Shown here in pieces: positions 9,189 to 18,009 of a DNA stretch of 64,000 nucleotides. The stretch spans positions 82,050 through 146,049 of the forward strand of contig NZ_LT797693.1 of NCBI RefSeq assembly GCF_900009135.1, given 5' to 3'. Under the pieces are notes generated by a model. It was given only the letters and a program-made list of their open reading frames with translations. It was not told where the DNA came from and did not search any database. Numbering within the stretch: the first letter of the stretch is position 1; the number at the start of each line of letters is the position of its first letter. The translations under genes and the position numbers were made by a program. Origin of the DNA: Planktothrix sp. PCC 11201 (GTDB lineage: Bacteria; Cyanobacteriota; Cyanobacteriia; Cyanobacteriales; Microcoleaceae).

Positions 9189-9516
9189 AATGATTCTCCT
9201 GAGTTACTTTTGATAAAAAATGATCGAAAGGTAGAATTTTTTTCCCTGCTGAGGTCTATCTAATGCTGAGTTCGGACTTGGGGCTGGTTAAGACAATTTT
9301 TTAAGGCAGTTTCGGGGTGTTATCTTTTAGTATAGCATTTTGCAAATCAGTTGAAACTGCTTGCAACTCTTTTCCTATAACTCTTTAGGTTTATTTTAAA
9401 AAATATAGACCAATGCAGCTAACTCAATCTAAGAGCAATTTTGCTGCATCAGGTTTAAATATCGTTACATATTAATTCGCAAAAACTAATCAAATCATGC
9501 TACAATGGAGGCTCTA
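9189..9516. other. intergenic region upstream of the phytochrome operon
   Basis: 328 bases without a convincing ORF. It is AT-rich towards 9390-9500 and must carry the promoter for the leftward phytochrome operon. No recognised operator or repeat was seen. Confidence 0.5.
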
Positions 9517-10308
9517 CTAATTTAAAATTAATTGCATTAATCCAGGGAATAATCGATAGGTTTCCGTTGCTAATAGGGCTGGCCCCACCACCACTTCAGC
9601 TTGTTTTTTCTCTACCCCATTCCAAATCGCCTGAGCAATATCTTCTGGTTGACTCACCCAAGTAGAGGTTAAAGCTGAGTCCAAGCGTTGACGCAGTTGT
9701 TCAACTTCTAACTCATCTTCCCCCCGAAATTGCGCTCTTTCCAGGAAATTACTATTAATAATCCCCGGATGAACAGCACAGACATGAATTCCTTTTTTTT
9801 GCACTTCTAACCTCAAGGATTCTGTGAGTCCAGTCACCGCATATTTGCTCGCACAATAGGCTGCCATTTGAGGCAGGGGCATTTTTCCCCCTAAGGAGCC
9901 AACATTCACAATTGTCCCTTGTTTTTGTTTCAAGAAATGGGGTAATACTGTGTGGATCATATTGACATAACCAAAGAAGTTAGTATTCATTAATTCATGC
10001 CAATCTTCTAAGGTGGTATGTTCAACGGATGCAGTTAAACAAATTCCGGCATTATTGATTAAAACATCGATACTTTCATAATAATCTAAGGATTGATTCA
10101 CTAAATATTTAACCTGTTCAATATCAGTGACATCCGTAGGAATTGCTAAGGTAGAAACCCCCAAAGATAAAACTTCATTTGCCAAGGTTTCCAAACGTTC
10201 CGGTTCCCGGGCAGCTAAAATTACATTGTAGCCTTTTTTTGCAAATAATAAAGCCGTTGCTTTACCAGTTCCTTGGGAAGCGCCTGTAATCAAAACTGTT
10301 GATGTCAT
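9517..10308 (-). CDS. short-chain dehydrogenase/reductase (SDR) family oxidoreductase
   Basis: 263 residues, the usual classical-SDR length. The Rossmann motif TGASQGTG is at 8-15, NNAG at 85-88, and the catalytic Ser138, Tyr151 and Lys155 are in VGSLGG and YCASK. The Arg after the second strand (AARE) favours NADP(H). The substrate cannot be read from sequence; the C-terminal region resembles general ketone or fatty-acyl reductases of the YqjQ/DltE type. It stands alone between the phytochrome promoter and an inverted repeat. Confidence 0.88.
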   Translation of the reverse strand: MTSTVLITGASQGTGKATALLFAKKGYNVILAAREPERLETLANEVLSLGVSTLAIPTDVTDIEQVKYLVNQSLDYYESIDVLINNAGICLTASVEHTTLEDWHELMNTNFFGYVNMIHTVLPHFLKQKQGTIVNVGSLGGKMPLPQMAAYCASKYAVTGLTESLRLEVQKKGIHVCAVHPGIINSNFLERAQFRGEDELEVEQLRQRLDSALTSTWVSQPEDIAQAIWNGVEKKQAEVVVGPALLATETYRLFPGLMQLILN

Positions 10309-10353
10309 ATATAAAAATTAAGGTAATGGGTAATAGGTAATAACTGATTACTG

Positions 10354-10414
10354 GTACGGGCGGGTTCTTTTAAATCTTTGTTAATTACTTAAATCTTGAT
10401 GAACCCGCCCCTAC
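10354..10414. repeat. inverted repeat GGGCGGGTTC / GAACCCGCCC
   Basis: A perfect 10-bp arm at 10358-10367 is mirrored at 10401-10410 with a 33-base AT-rich loop. The outer ends read GTAC and CTAC. It has the same style (GTA plus G-rich arm) as the repeats at 1877-1937 and 32358-32383. It sits just after the pentapeptide gene stop and just upstream of the SDR gene. Confidence 0.6.
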
Positions 10415-10429
10415 AAATGATGACTGATT

Positions 10430-10960
10430 TTATCTTCTGTTATTACATTTACGTCGCTGAGTTTCTATTGTGTAGTCTCGCGGAATACTGTTTAAATCCA
10501 TTCCGGGCTGGAAAATTGTGGCGGCATCCCAGAGTTTTGCTCCCGTTAAGTTGGCTCCAGAAAAATTAGTTCTGTCATCAATAATTGCTCCACTTAAGTC
10601 AGTTTTACTTAAATCTGCACCACTTAAATCAACCCCACTCAAGTTAGCATCAACAAAATTGGCAAAGGAAAAATTAGTTTTTCTCATGGTGCTATTGGAG
10701 AGGTTTGCACAGGTAAAAAATGCTCCCCGGAAGTTGGCATCATTAAAATTGGCATTGCTCAAATTAGCTTGTCTAAGTTGAGCATTAACTCGGCTTTGAT
10801 TGCTTAAATCAGCCCCTTGCAAATTACAGCCTTGACAGGAACGAGCATCTCCTCTTAAAAAAACAGCCGGGTCGGTTGTATTGAATTGAGCCATCGTTGG
10901 AGCCACAAAAACAACGGGTGTAAACACAGCCAAAACTGCCCAAAATTTATATTTTTTCAT
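10430..10960 (-). CDS. secreted pentapeptide-repeat protein
   Basis: 176 residues. Residues 1-25 are a signal peptide (MKKYKFWAVLAVFTPVV... ending at MAQ). Residues about 45-140 consist of A(D/N)LxX pentapeptides such as ADLSN, ANLSN, ANFND, ANFVD, ANLSG, VDLSG, ADLSK and TDLSG, which should form a right-handed quadrilateral beta helix. A Cys pair (CQGC) precedes the repeats and a basic tail (RRKCNNRR) ends the protein. It is probably exported to the periplasm or thylakoid lumen. No enzymatic activity is predicted. Confidence 0.85.
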   Translation of the reverse strand: MKKYKFWAVLAVFTPVVFVAPTMAQFNTTDPAVFLRGDARSCQGCNLQGADLSNQSRVNAQLRQANLSNANFNDANFRGAFFTCANLSNSTMRKTNFSFANFVDANLSGVDLSGADLSKTDLSGAIIDDRTNFSGANLTGAKLWDAATIFQPGMDLNSIPRDYTIETQRRKCNNRR

Positions 10961-11186
10961 GGTTGATTATCATTGGTTTTATAGTTTAATTAATAACATA
11001 TAAAATCCAACCTGTCAATTCTGAGGTAAAACCTGATTTTCTTGAAATTGAAAGGAGAGACAACGGGTATCGGGGGCAATTTTAAGACTCTTATAAATTT
11101 TCTGGGTGAAAATATTAAATTACAAGCTATAATGAAACCTAGACCCATTAAAATTTAGCCCAATTAACGAAATAGAGGCGAACACT

Positions 11187-11408
11187 ATGTTAAAAAGTTA
11201 TGAAGCAATTTATGAACAAGGTCAAATGAAGTGGCTGGCAGATCAACCTCAAGTGACTTCTGCTCGTGTAATTGTCACTATTTTGGAAGAGAATCCCTTA
11301 CCTGTAAAACGTCGAATTTCTCCCAATTCTTTGGCTGGAAAAGCTCAAATTTTAGGTGATATTGTCGGCTCTATTGTTAATGAAGAAGATTGGAAATGTC
11401 TGAAGTAA
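11187..11408 (+). CDS. antitoxin-like small protein paired with a PIN toxin
   Basis: 73 residues. The N-terminus (MLKSYEAIYEQGQMKWL) resembles the short beta-strand start of cyanobacterial VapB-like antitoxins, and the acidic C-terminus (NEEDWKCLK) is typical of toxin-binding tails. AATAGAGGCG lies just upstream of the ATG as a plausible ribosome site. Its last codons overlap the next gene, the arrangement of type II toxin-antitoxin pairs. The family assignment rests mostly on this pairing. Confidence 0.75.
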   Translation: MLKSYEAIYEQGQMKWLADQPQVTSARVIVTILEENPLPVKRRISPNSLAGKAQILGDIVGSIVNEEDWKCLK

Positions 11409-11797
11409 TTCTTCTTGATACCCATATTTGGCTTTGGTATATTAATGCCAACTTTGATCAATTTCCGTCTGATTGGCGATTGCGGATAGAATCAGCGAAT
11501 CAAGTGGGAGTTTCCCCAGTGTCCTGTTTTGAAATTGCTTTTGCTCACAAAAAAGGGCGAATAAAGCTATTATGTACGCCTCAAGAATGGTTTGAAGGTG
11601 CTTTAGCTCCATCAGGGATTATATTGCTTCCTTTGACTCCTGAGATTGCCTCTATGGCTGTGAATTTGTCGCCTGTTCACAAAGATCCTTTTGATCGCAT
11701 TATTATAGCAACAGCATTGATTTATCAAGCAAATTTAGCCAGTATTGATAGCTTGTTTTCTAAATATTCAGAACTCGATACCTATTTGATGAAATAA
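11390..11797 (+). CDS. vapC: PIN-domain ribonuclease toxin (VapC-like)
   Basis: About 133-135 residues with the PIN acidic residues in LLDTHIWLWY (first Asp), SCFEIAF (Glu) and HKDPFDRIIIATAL (Asp-Asp). These coordinate the metal for RNA cleavage. The start is either ATG 11390 or ATG 11396; both overlap the antitoxin end, which indicates translational coupling. The target RNA is not predictable. It is followed by the convergent ABC permease gene. Confidence 0.88.
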   Translation: MEMSEVILLDTHIWLWYINANFDQFPSDWRLRIESANQVGVSPVSCFEIAFAHKKGRIKLLCTPQEWFEGALAPSGIILLPLTPEIASMAVNLSPVHKDPFDRIIIATALIYQANLASIDSLFSKYSELDTYLMK

Positions 11798-11831
11798 TAC
11801 TGATTAAATTTTGGTTGTACATCATAATAAA

Positions 11832-12749
11832 TTAATGGGATTGCGGGTCTAAAGCATCCCTTAAACCATCACCTACTGCATTGATACTTAAAACGGTTAA
11901 AAAAATCGCTAATCCTGGAAATAAAGCCAAATAGGGGGCGGTTTCTAAATAGTTTTGAGCATCATAAAGCATTCTTCCCCAGGTGGGAACATCGGGGGGA
12001 AATCCTAATCCTAAAAAACTTAAAGTGGATTCTGTAATAATCGCAGTTCCCACCGCTAAAGTTGCTGCTACAATCACTGGACTCAAAACATTGGGAAGAA
12101 TATGTACCCAAATTAATCGCTTAGAAGACGCACCAATTGCTTTAGCTGCGGTGACAAAATCCTGTTCCCTTGTGGTGAGAAAACTCGCTCGCACTAATCG
12201 CGCCACCGACATCCAATTTAACCCACCAACTACTATAATAATTAATAGGAAAATTCCGACTTCTGGCCCAACTATTTGTTTGATCGATTCTCGAAATAAA
12301 TAGATGACTAATAGTAATACAGGTAATTGGGGAAGGGAAATAAATAAATCCGTTAATCGCATTAATATACTATCAATAATTCCGCCATAAAATCCGGCGA
12401 TCGCCCCTACTAATGTTCCTAATAAAATTGCTACCGCCATCGCTGCGACTCCAACGGTTAAAGAAACTCGTCCCCCAATTAATAAACGGGCTAATTGATC
12501 CTGTCCTAAATCATTGGTTCCAAAAGGATGTTTTATCGTGGGAGAAGAAAGAGAATTAACAAAATCAATTTCCGTCGGAGAAATCCCATAAACCCAAGGG
12601 CCAACAATTACGGCTAAAATCAATAATCCTAAAATTATTAATCCTAAAAGGGCGATTTTATCTCGTTTAAATTGTCGCCAAGCCGTCTGAATTAGAGTTT
12701 TAGATTGGCGGATTTGGGAGGTTTTTTCGGAAGGTTGAATGACAGTCAT
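11832..12749 (-). CDS. peptide/nickel-type ABC transporter permease, DppC/OppC family
   Basis: 305 residues. A cytoplasmic N-terminus with KTLIQTAWRQFKRDK precedes about six membrane segments. It has the FGTNDLGQDQLARLL segment and the EAA-type loop (AAKAIGASSKRLIWVHILPN) that contacts the ATPase. The downstream order on the minus strand is binding protein, DppB-type and DppC-type, a complete importer minus the ATPases. The ATG 12749 is 9 bases after the stop of the DppB-type gene. Confidence 0.92.
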   Translation of the reverse strand: MTVIQPSEKTSQIRQSKTLIQTAWRQFKRDKIALLGLIILGLLILAVIVGPWVYGISPTEIDFVNSLSSPTIKHPFGTNDLGQDQLARLLIGGRVSLTVGVAAMAVAILLGTLVGAIAGFYGGIIDSILMRLTDLFISLPQLPVLLLVIYLFRESIKQIVGPEVGIFLLIIIVVGGLNWMSVARLVRASFLTTREQDFVTAAKAIGASSKRLIWVHILPNVLSPVIVAATLAVGTAIITESTLSFLGLGFPPDVPTWGRMLYDAQNYLETAPYLALFPGLAIFLTVLSINAVGDGLRDALDPQSH

Positions 12750-12758
12750 AGTTAATAA

Positions 12759-13715
12759 TTAATATTGAACTCTAGGGTCTAATAATCCATATAAAATATC
12801 GGCAAATAAGTTGAAAATTACGACTAAAATCGCATAAACCATCGTAATTCCCATAATAACCGGGGTATCACTGCGAAAAATTGAATCAATTAATAACGCC
12901 CCAATCCCAGGAATTCTAAATACCTGTTCGGTAACTAATGATCCAGCAAATAAACCAGGAATTTGTAAGGCAATTAAGGTCACAACTGGAATTAAGGCAT
13001 TTCTCAAAATATGACCATTAATTACATTCAATTTTGGTAAACCTTTCGCGTAAGCGGTGCGAACATAATTTTGATTTAACTGTTCTAAAAAAGAAGACCG
13101 AATAAACCGCATTAAAATTGCAGCTTGATAGAATCCTAACACACAAATAGGCATAATAGACTGTTGGATTTGTTGCCAAAATGTTTGTAAATTGGTTACT
13201 TTTAAGGTACTATTATAAATAAAAGGAAACCATTTGAGTTGAACACTGAAAATAATAATAAACAGTAACCCAGTAAAAAAAGTGGGTAAGGAAAACCCAA
13301 TAAAGGAAACCGTTGTGATGATTTGGTCTAAAACCGAATAGCGTTTTAAAGCGGAAATAATCCCAAAGGGAAAGGCGATTAAAACCGCTAAAATATAAGC
13401 CGCCCCCATAATCCAAAGAGTTGTGGGTAAACGTTGTAAAATCAAATCTAAAACCGGGCTACGACTGGTAAAAGAATAGCCTAGATCTCCTTGTAAAAAG
13501 GCCAAAATCCATTTTAAATACCGGATCGGAATAGGTTGGTCTAAACCGAGCGATCGCCTAATATTTTCTCGGACTTCGGGTGTAATGGCAGGATTATTGG
13601 CAAATTCTCCCATGGGATTACCCGGGGCTAAAGCTAGGATTAAAAACACGACCATACTAATAGCTATTAGGGTGGGAATGGAGGTGAGAATCCGGTTGAT
13701 TAGGTATCGGGTCAT
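12759..13715 (-). CDS. peptide/nickel-type ABC transporter permease, DppB/OppB family
   Basis: 318 residues from the preferred ATG at 13715 (MTRYLINRILTSIPTL), the classical DppB start. A longer frame to 13805 would overlap the upstream lipoprotein gene and adds atypical sequence. Features are a first membrane helix, LGLDQPIPIRYLKWI, then the EAA loop RTAYAKGLPKLNVINGHILRNAL and EQVFRIPGIGALL near the C-terminus. It pairs with the DppC-type permease 9 bases downstream. Confidence 0.92.
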   Translation of the reverse strand: MTRYLINRILTSIPTLIAISMVVFLILALAPGNPMGEFANNPAITPEVRENIRRSLGLDQPIPIRYLKWILAFLQGDLGYSFTSRSPVLDLILQRLPTTLWIMGAAYILAVLIAFPFGIISALKRYSVLDQIITTVSFIGFSLPTFFTGLLFIIIFSVQLKWFPFIYNSTLKVTNLQTFWQQIQQSIMPICVLGFYQAAILMRFIRSSFLEQLNQNYVRTAYAKGLPKLNVINGHILRNALIPVVTLIALQIPGLFAGSLVTEQVFRIPGIGALLIDSIFRSDTPVIMGITMVYAILVVIFNLFADILYGLLDPRVQY

Positions 13716-13739
13716 GTTGAATAATAATAAAATAAAAGA

Positions 13740-13762
13740 TAGCCCTAAAGGGCTTACTACGG
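13740..13762 (-). repeat. GTAGTAAG hairpin repeat containing the stop codon of the binding-protein gene
   Basis: Read on the minus strand the segment is CCGTAGTAAGCCCTTTAGGG followed by CT. The arms AGCCCT and AGGGCT form a short hairpin. The TAG at 13759-13757 is the stop codon of the neighbouring lipoprotein gene. It belongs to the same family as the repeats at 15537-15690, 47009-47131, 48342-48366, 49369-49442 and 51764-51784. Confidence 0.7.
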
Positions 13763-15490
13763 GGTCTTTTTCCAATCTTTGATATTCCAGACGGTTAAAT
13801 CCCAAGGGGTTAAGTTTACGCCTGTTAATTTCTGATTGACTCCTTCTACTTCCGCCCGATGAATTAAGGGAATTACAATATAATTATTCACTAACATATC
13901 ATTCATTTTAATCCAGATTTGTTTTTGTTTTTCGGGGTTAATTTCAGTGGTCGCTTGTTTCCAAAGGGCATCATATTCTGGCTGACAATAGCGAGAATAA
14001 TTGTCCCCTGTCCAGTTATTCGCTTTTTGCGGAATTTGGTCACAGGTATAGGTTTTTAAATAGGCGGTGGGATCGGGATTAGTATTTCCGGTACTAAATA
14101 ATTGTAAATCCGCCGCAAATCTTTCTGTGGTATCGGGATTAGCAGGATCACCGGAAAAATAGACACTCGGATCAATACTTTTGAGTTCTACTTTCATGCC
14201 TAATTGTTCTAAGGATTGTTTAATTACTTCTTGGGTTTTTTGCCTTAAAGGATTAACGGAACTTTGAAACACTAAGTTCATTTCTACCCCATTTTTATCT
14301 CTAATCCCATTATTATTAGTATCTTTCCATCCCGCTTCCTCTAATAGTTGAGTTGCTTTTTCTAAATTAAATTGATAGGTGGTATTAGGGGAAACAACTT
14401 GAACAGGATTCACTACAAAATTAGAAGTTGGTTTGCCTAAAATTCCATAGAGTTGATTAGCAATAATATCTCGATTGATCGCTAAACTTAAAGATTGACG
14501 TACTTTAGGATCGCTAAAGAAAGGATGGGGGAATTTCAAACTCGATCTTTCTCCATCCGGTGTGGTTTTATTTGGATCGGTTTGATTAATCAGAATCCGT
14601 TCCATTAATGCCCCAAAATTAGAAACAATCTTACCTTTTCCCGTCGCTTCTAAGGGTTTTAAAACATTAGATTCCACCTGAAGATTATAGGCATAATCCG
14701 CATCTCCCGTCTGCAAAACTGCCCTAGCTGCGGAGGCTGCATCGCCTCCCCCCTTGAGTTCTATTCGTTCAAATCCTAACTTTTTAGCTTCTCGAAAATT
14801 GGGGTTAGCTTCATAGACAACTACGTCCCCTGGTTTGAATTCTACGACTCGATAGGGCCCGGTTCCTACGGGTTTTAAATTACCCGGTGCCTGTCGAGAA
14901 TTTTCTCCATTATAGGCTTGAAAAATATGACGAGGTAAAATCATTCCTTCGGTTCCCACAAACACCGAATACCATCCCGGGGTTACGGATTTAAAGTTGA
15001 TTTTTATGGTATGTTCATCAATTTTTTCAATATCTTTAATAATTTCATATGTCCCGGATGTGGTAGTTCCCACTTTGGGATTACTAATAAATTCATAGGT
15101 AAAAATAACATCATCGGCGGTAAAGGGTTTTCCATCCGACCATTGAATATCTTTTTTCAGTTTCCAAGTCACGGATTTACCATCTTTCGCAATTCCTCCA
15201 TTTTCCAGACTGGGAATTTCTGCGGCTAAGAATGGGACTAATTCTAATTGATTATTAAAACTGGCCAAGGGTTCTAAAGTAATTCGACTAGCTTCTGAAT
15301 CTTTGAACCCCGTTGATAAATGGGGATTCAGAATAGTTGGTGCTTGCCAATATAATAATTTTAGGGTATTTTCTGCGGGTTGCTGATTAGAATTAGTTGG
15401 ATTTGTTGAGGTAGAATTTGGGGAAGATCCACAGGAAGTTAGGGTGAAACTAATCAGAGAAATCAACAGAGAAAATTTATAAAAATTCAT
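13757..15490 (-). CDS. ABC transporter substrate-binding lipoprotein (family 5, peptide type)
   Basis: 577 residues from ATG 15490 (MNFYKFSLLISLISF). A lipoprotein signal ends in LTSC at about residue 20, so it should be tethered in the periplasm. The family-5 signature region is KDIQWSDGKPFTADDVIFTYEF, and GTGPYRVVEFKPGD and NRDIIANQLYGILGKP follow. An upstream extension to 15604 is possible but crosses a tandem repeat and a GCGATCGC site, and is not credible. It is the first gene of the importer operon. Ligand could be oligopeptides, nickel or a sugar-peptide; sequence alone does not decide. Confidence 0.9.
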   Translation of the reverse strand: MNFYKFSLLISLISFTLTSCGSSPNSTSTNPTNSNQQPAENTLKLLYWQAPTILNPHLSTGFKDSEASRITLEPLASFNNQLELVPFLAAEIPSLENGGIAKDGKSVTWKLKKDIQWSDGKPFTADDVIFTYEFISNPKVGTTTSGTYEIIKDIEKIDEHTIKINFKSVTPGWYSVFVGTEGMILPRHIFQAYNGENSRQAPGNLKPVGTGPYRVVEFKPGDVVVYEANPNFREAKKLGFERIELKGGGDAASAARAVLQTGDADYAYNLQVESNVLKPLEATGKGKIVSNFGALMERILINQTDPNKTTPDGERSSLKFPHPFFSDPKVRQSLSLAINRDIIANQLYGILGKPTSNFVVNPVQVVSPNTTYQFNLEKATQLLEEAGWKDTNNNGIRDKNGVEMNLVFQSSVNPLRQKTQEVIKQSLEQLGMKVELKSIDPSVYFSGDPANPDTTERFAADLQLFSTGNTNPDPTAYLKTYTCDQIPQKANNWTGDNYSRYCQPEYDALWKQATTEINPEKQKQIWIKMNDMLVNNYIVIPLIHRAEVEGVNQKLTGVNLTPWDLTVWNIKDWKKTP

Positions 15491-15536
15491 AGAAATTGTA
15501 GAAAAGGGCGATCGCATTCTGTACTGAGTGTGTTTC

Positions 15537-15690
15537 ATTACCGTAGTGAGGCATTTATGCCTCCATTCTCGAATTTCGTTAATTCTATTACCGTAGTGAG
15601 GCATTTATGCCTCTATTACCCAATTTCGTTAATTCTATTACCGTAGTGAGGCATTTATGCCTCTATTACCCAATTTCGTTAATTTTATTA
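15537..15690. repeat. three tandem 50-bp repeats with GAGGCATTTATGCCTC hairpins
   Basis: Units start at 15541, 15591 and 15641 with exact 50-base periodicity. Each begins CCGTAGTGAGGCATTTATGC and ends in CAATTTCGTTAATTCTATTA or a near copy. The first unit differs slightly. Each contains the near-palindrome GAGGCATTTATGCCTC. They occupy the divergent promoter region between the binding-protein gene and the cupin gene. Confidence 0.9.
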
Positions 15691-15759
15691 CAAAATTTTA
15701 CAGAAACGCCGCTTACACTTGACAAAAGCATAAAATTTTGCATTGTGAGGACTATCAAT

Positions 15760-16200
15760 ATGGGTCTTATCCACCAAGTTGAAGTTCGCAGACTCAACTC
15801 GATCCGCTCCGGGATGGTTGAATTTTTCACCCCCCAAACCAGCGATGAAACGATGACGGTACAGGTCGAGGCGGGGGCGGTAGAGAAGTTATTTGTCCAT
15901 CGTTTTCAAACCGATCAATTGTTGGTTGTCCGGGGTCAATTTGTCCTAGTGATTTTACAAAATCGTCAATATCGTTATATTCCTTTGAGTGATCGGGTTC
16001 CAACCGTGGTTAAAATTCCCCCAGGAGTTCCTCACGGTGCAGTTAATCTGGGTACAGAAGACTGTTTAATGGTGAATGCGGTATTGCGCCATGGGCAACC
16101 CCATGAACGAGATTATCGGCCTTTAAAACCGCCTTTTCCTTACAATTTAGTCGCAGTAAAACAGGCTTTAGAAAGTTTAGATTATCCCCTAACTGCTTAA
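15760..16200 (+). CDS. cupin-fold protein
   Basis: 146 residues from ATG 15760 (MGLIHQVEVRRLNS), supported by GTGAGGA about 10 bases upstream. Residues about 40-130 show a cupin barrel: VHRFQTDQLLVVRGQFVLV, then IPPGVPHGAVNLG with the metal-type His of the second cupin motif. It could be a sugar-nucleotide epimerase-like or metal-binding cupin. No substrate can be deduced. It is divergent from the peptide importer across the tandem repeats. Confidence 0.8.
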   Translation: MGLIHQVEVRRLNSIRSGMVEFFTPQTSDETMTVQVEAGAVEKLFVHRFQTDQLLVVRGQFVLVILQNRQYRYIPLSDRVPTVVKIPPGVPHGAVNLGTEDCLMVNAVLRHGQPHERDYRPLKPPFPYNLVAVKQALESLDYPLTA

Positions 16201-16282
16201 TTTTAAAATAATCTTAAATCAATATAGGATACCAAATTGCTGTATCCTATATTGATAATAGCGATCGCAGTTTTTTAAAACC

Positions 16283-16516
16283 TTGGCAATCTTAAAAATT
16301 AAAGTTAAACCCAATTCTAAACAACAGGCTTTCCATGAAGAACTGGATGGAAGTTTTACCGTCCATCTGAAATCTCCCCCAGTCGAAGGAAAAGCCAATC
16401 AAGAATTAATTAAATTTTTAGCCAAACACTTAGGAGTCCCCAAATCCCAAATTACAATTAAATCGGGCTTATCCTCCCGCCATAAATTTGTAGAAATTCC
16501 TGACCCTAATTCCTAG
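16283..16516 (+). CDS. DUF167/YggU family protein
   Basis: 77 residues with the family pattern [32 protein letters not shown] and [13 protein letters not shown]. The only in-frame start giving the full conserved N-terminus is TTG 16283, 15 bases after a GCGATCGC. The biochemical function of the family is unknown. The reading frame is short but conserved across bacteria. Confidence 0.88.
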   Translation: MAILKIKVKPNSKQQAFHEELDGSFTVHLKSPPVEGKANQELIKFLAKHLGVPKSQITIKSGLSSRHKFVEIPDPNS

Positions 16517-16559
16517 TATAATGGGGGAGTAGCCATCATTGATTTCAGTATTTTTGCCA

Positions 16560-16823
16560 ATGGATGCGTTTCAACCCACCCCTCCAGATTGGACGACCGA
16601 TGCAATTCACGCTTCTGAGTTTTGCTGTCCTGAGTGTTCCGCTAATAGTTTAGAAGCCCAACAGGTTTGGATTAATCGTCGTTCTCCCGTTTATAGTGAA
16701 AATAACCGTCGCAAATGGCAGGAATTTTATGCCTGTCAATGTGGCTCTGTTTGGTGGGCTTGGAGTAGCGATCGCCCCCCTTCTAATTTGCTTCCTCAAC
16801 CTGAAGATTCTGATATTTTTTGA
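16560..16823 (+). CDS. small putative zinc-ribbon protein
   Basis: 87 residues from ATG 16560. FCCPECSA (Cys-x2-Cys) and YACQCGSVWW (Cys-x-Cys) could form a four-Cys metal site, resembling cyanobacterial zinc-ribbon hypothetical proteins. A TTG at 16539 would add seven residues. The stop overlaps the region just before exonuclease III. No function is known to me. Confidence 0.65.
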   Translation: MDAFQPTPPDWTTDAIHASEFCCPECSANSLEAQQVWINRRSPVYSENNRRKWQEFYACQCGSVWWAWSSDRPPSNLLPQPEDSDIF

Positions 16824-16834
16824 TAGTCTATAAA

Positions 16835-17653
16835 ATGAAAATTGCAACGTGGAATGTTAATTCAATTAGAACTAGAAAAGATCAGGTATTGCAATGGTTA
16901 CAAACCAATGAAATTGATATTCTTTGTTTACAAGAAACTAAAGTCATTGACAAAGATTTTCCTCGTTCTTGTTTTGAAGAATTGGGTTATAATACCTATA
17001 TCTATGGTCAAAAATCCTATAACGGGGTCGCAATTTTTAGTAAAACTCCCCTAGAGGCGGTTCATTTTGGATTCTCGGATATTTTAAAAACTGAACCCTC
17101 TCAAAACTTTGATGAACAAAAACGAGTTTTAACCGGAATGATTAATGGAATTGCAATTGTAAATTTATACGTTCCCAATGGTTCCAGTATTGATAGCGAC
17201 AAATATCACTATAAATTAAACTGGTTAAACCATCTCAAAGACTATTTAAAACTTCTGTTTACTCAGACCGAAAAGATTTGTATTTGCGGGGATTTTAATA
17301 TTGCTTTAGAAGATATTGATATTCATAACCCCAAGGGTCGAGAAACTCATATTATGGCGAGTGATGCTGAACGTCAAGCCTTAGAATCAATATTAGAATT
17401 AGGCTTTAAAGATGCTTTTCGCAAGTTCACCACTGAGGGTGGACAGTTTAGTTGGTGGGACTATCGCCAAGCCTCCTTCCGACGCAATACCGGATGGCGC
17501 ATTGATACACATTATTTAACATTACCTCTCTACGAAGTCGCTACTCATTCCATCATCGATAAAACCCCCAGAACTTGGGAACAACCCAGCGACCACACCC
17601 CCGTCATTTTAACCCTAGACCTGACCAGTCTGGAGACGGAGGAGCCCAAGTAA
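16835..17653 (+). CDS. xth: exodeoxyribonuclease III (AP endonuclease, ExoA/XthA family)
   Basis: 272 residues from ATG 16835 (MKIATWNVNSIRTR). It should cleave DNA at abasic sites and remove 3' blocks in base-excision repair. Catalytic signatures visible are the Asn in WNVNSIR, LQETKV (metal Glu), YVPNGSS, CGDFNIA (Asp-Asn) and SDHTPV (Asp-His). WRIDTHYLT replaces the more usual WRIDY. It lies 12 bases after the zinc-ribbon gene and may be co-transcribed. Confidence 0.93.
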   Translation: MKIATWNVNSIRTRKDQVLQWLQTNEIDILCLQETKVIDKDFPRSCFEELGYNTYIYGQKSYNGVAIFSKTPLEAVHFGFSDILKTEPSQNFDEQKRVLTGMINGIAIVNLYVPNGSSIDSDKYHYKLNWLNHLKDYLKLLFTQTEKICICGDFNIALEDIDIHNPKGRETHIMASDAERQALESILELGFKDAFRKFTTEGGQFSWWDYRQASFRRNTGWRIDTHYLTLPLYEVATHSIIDKTPRTWEQPSDHTPVILTLDLTSLETEEPK

Positions 17654-17762
17654 TTCACCCCTCTTGCATTATGCTGAAAGTTGTTGTACCTTAATTGAGA
17701 AGCTTTATCAACTAATCTTTTAAAAATTTAGACTAATTGAGAGCTTGCAAAAACACGAGAAA

Positions 17763-17803
17763 AGGCACTAGACTGAAAATTTGAACAAATCAGCCTAGTG
17801 CCT
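17763..17803. terminator. strong hairpin, possible transcription terminator
   Basis: AGGCACTAGACTGA and TCAGCCTAGTGCCT form a 14-bp stem with one mismatch and a 13-base loop. In the minus direction it is followed by TTTTCTCG; in the plus direction there is no T-run. It may end exonuclease III transcripts or belong to a repeat family. Confidence 0.4.
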
Positions 17804-17950
17804 AAACTCAAAAACCATAACTATTCACTTTGAAACATCCTGATGTCTTGATTTAGCGATAACCCTGGAAAGCGATCGCTCAATTGAGACGGGATAGTTT
17901 CATTGTAGGTTTTTTGGCGATTTTCTGTCAAGTCAATTGTCAGAGAAGTT

Positions 17951-17969
17951 AACAATTATTATCGTTTTC
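17951..17969 (-). promoter_or_regulatory. candidate Fur box
   Basis: On the minus strand GAAAACGATAATAATTGTT matches 14 of 19 positions of the classical Fur consensus GATAATGATAATCATTATC. It lies about 260 bases upstream of the imelysin gene, whose family is iron-regulated in cyanobacteria. In AT-rich DNA such matches occur by chance, so this is a candidate only. Confidence 0.35.
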
Positions 17970-18009
17970 TCAAATAATTGAGAATTAATCCTAATTGATA
18001 GAACCTCCA

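Larger units (their letters stand above)
17654..18009. other. intergenic region upstream of the iron-related genes
   Basis: About 350 bases. It holds a strong hairpin (17763-17803), a GCGATCGC at 17873 and a candidate Fur box (17951-17969). No other coding sequence is apparent. Confidence 0.5.

Noticed and set aside
10518-10781. 87-residue repetitive ORF (LKLAPLKS-like) antisense to the pentapeptide gene
   Set aside because: Pentapeptide repeats create mirror repeats on the opposite strand; the sense frame has a signal peptide and the canonical A(D/N)LxX pattern.
13716-13805. Upstream start extending the DppB-type permease by 30 residues
   Set aside because: It would overlap the binding-protein gene, run through the GTAGT repeat and add sequence absent from the family.
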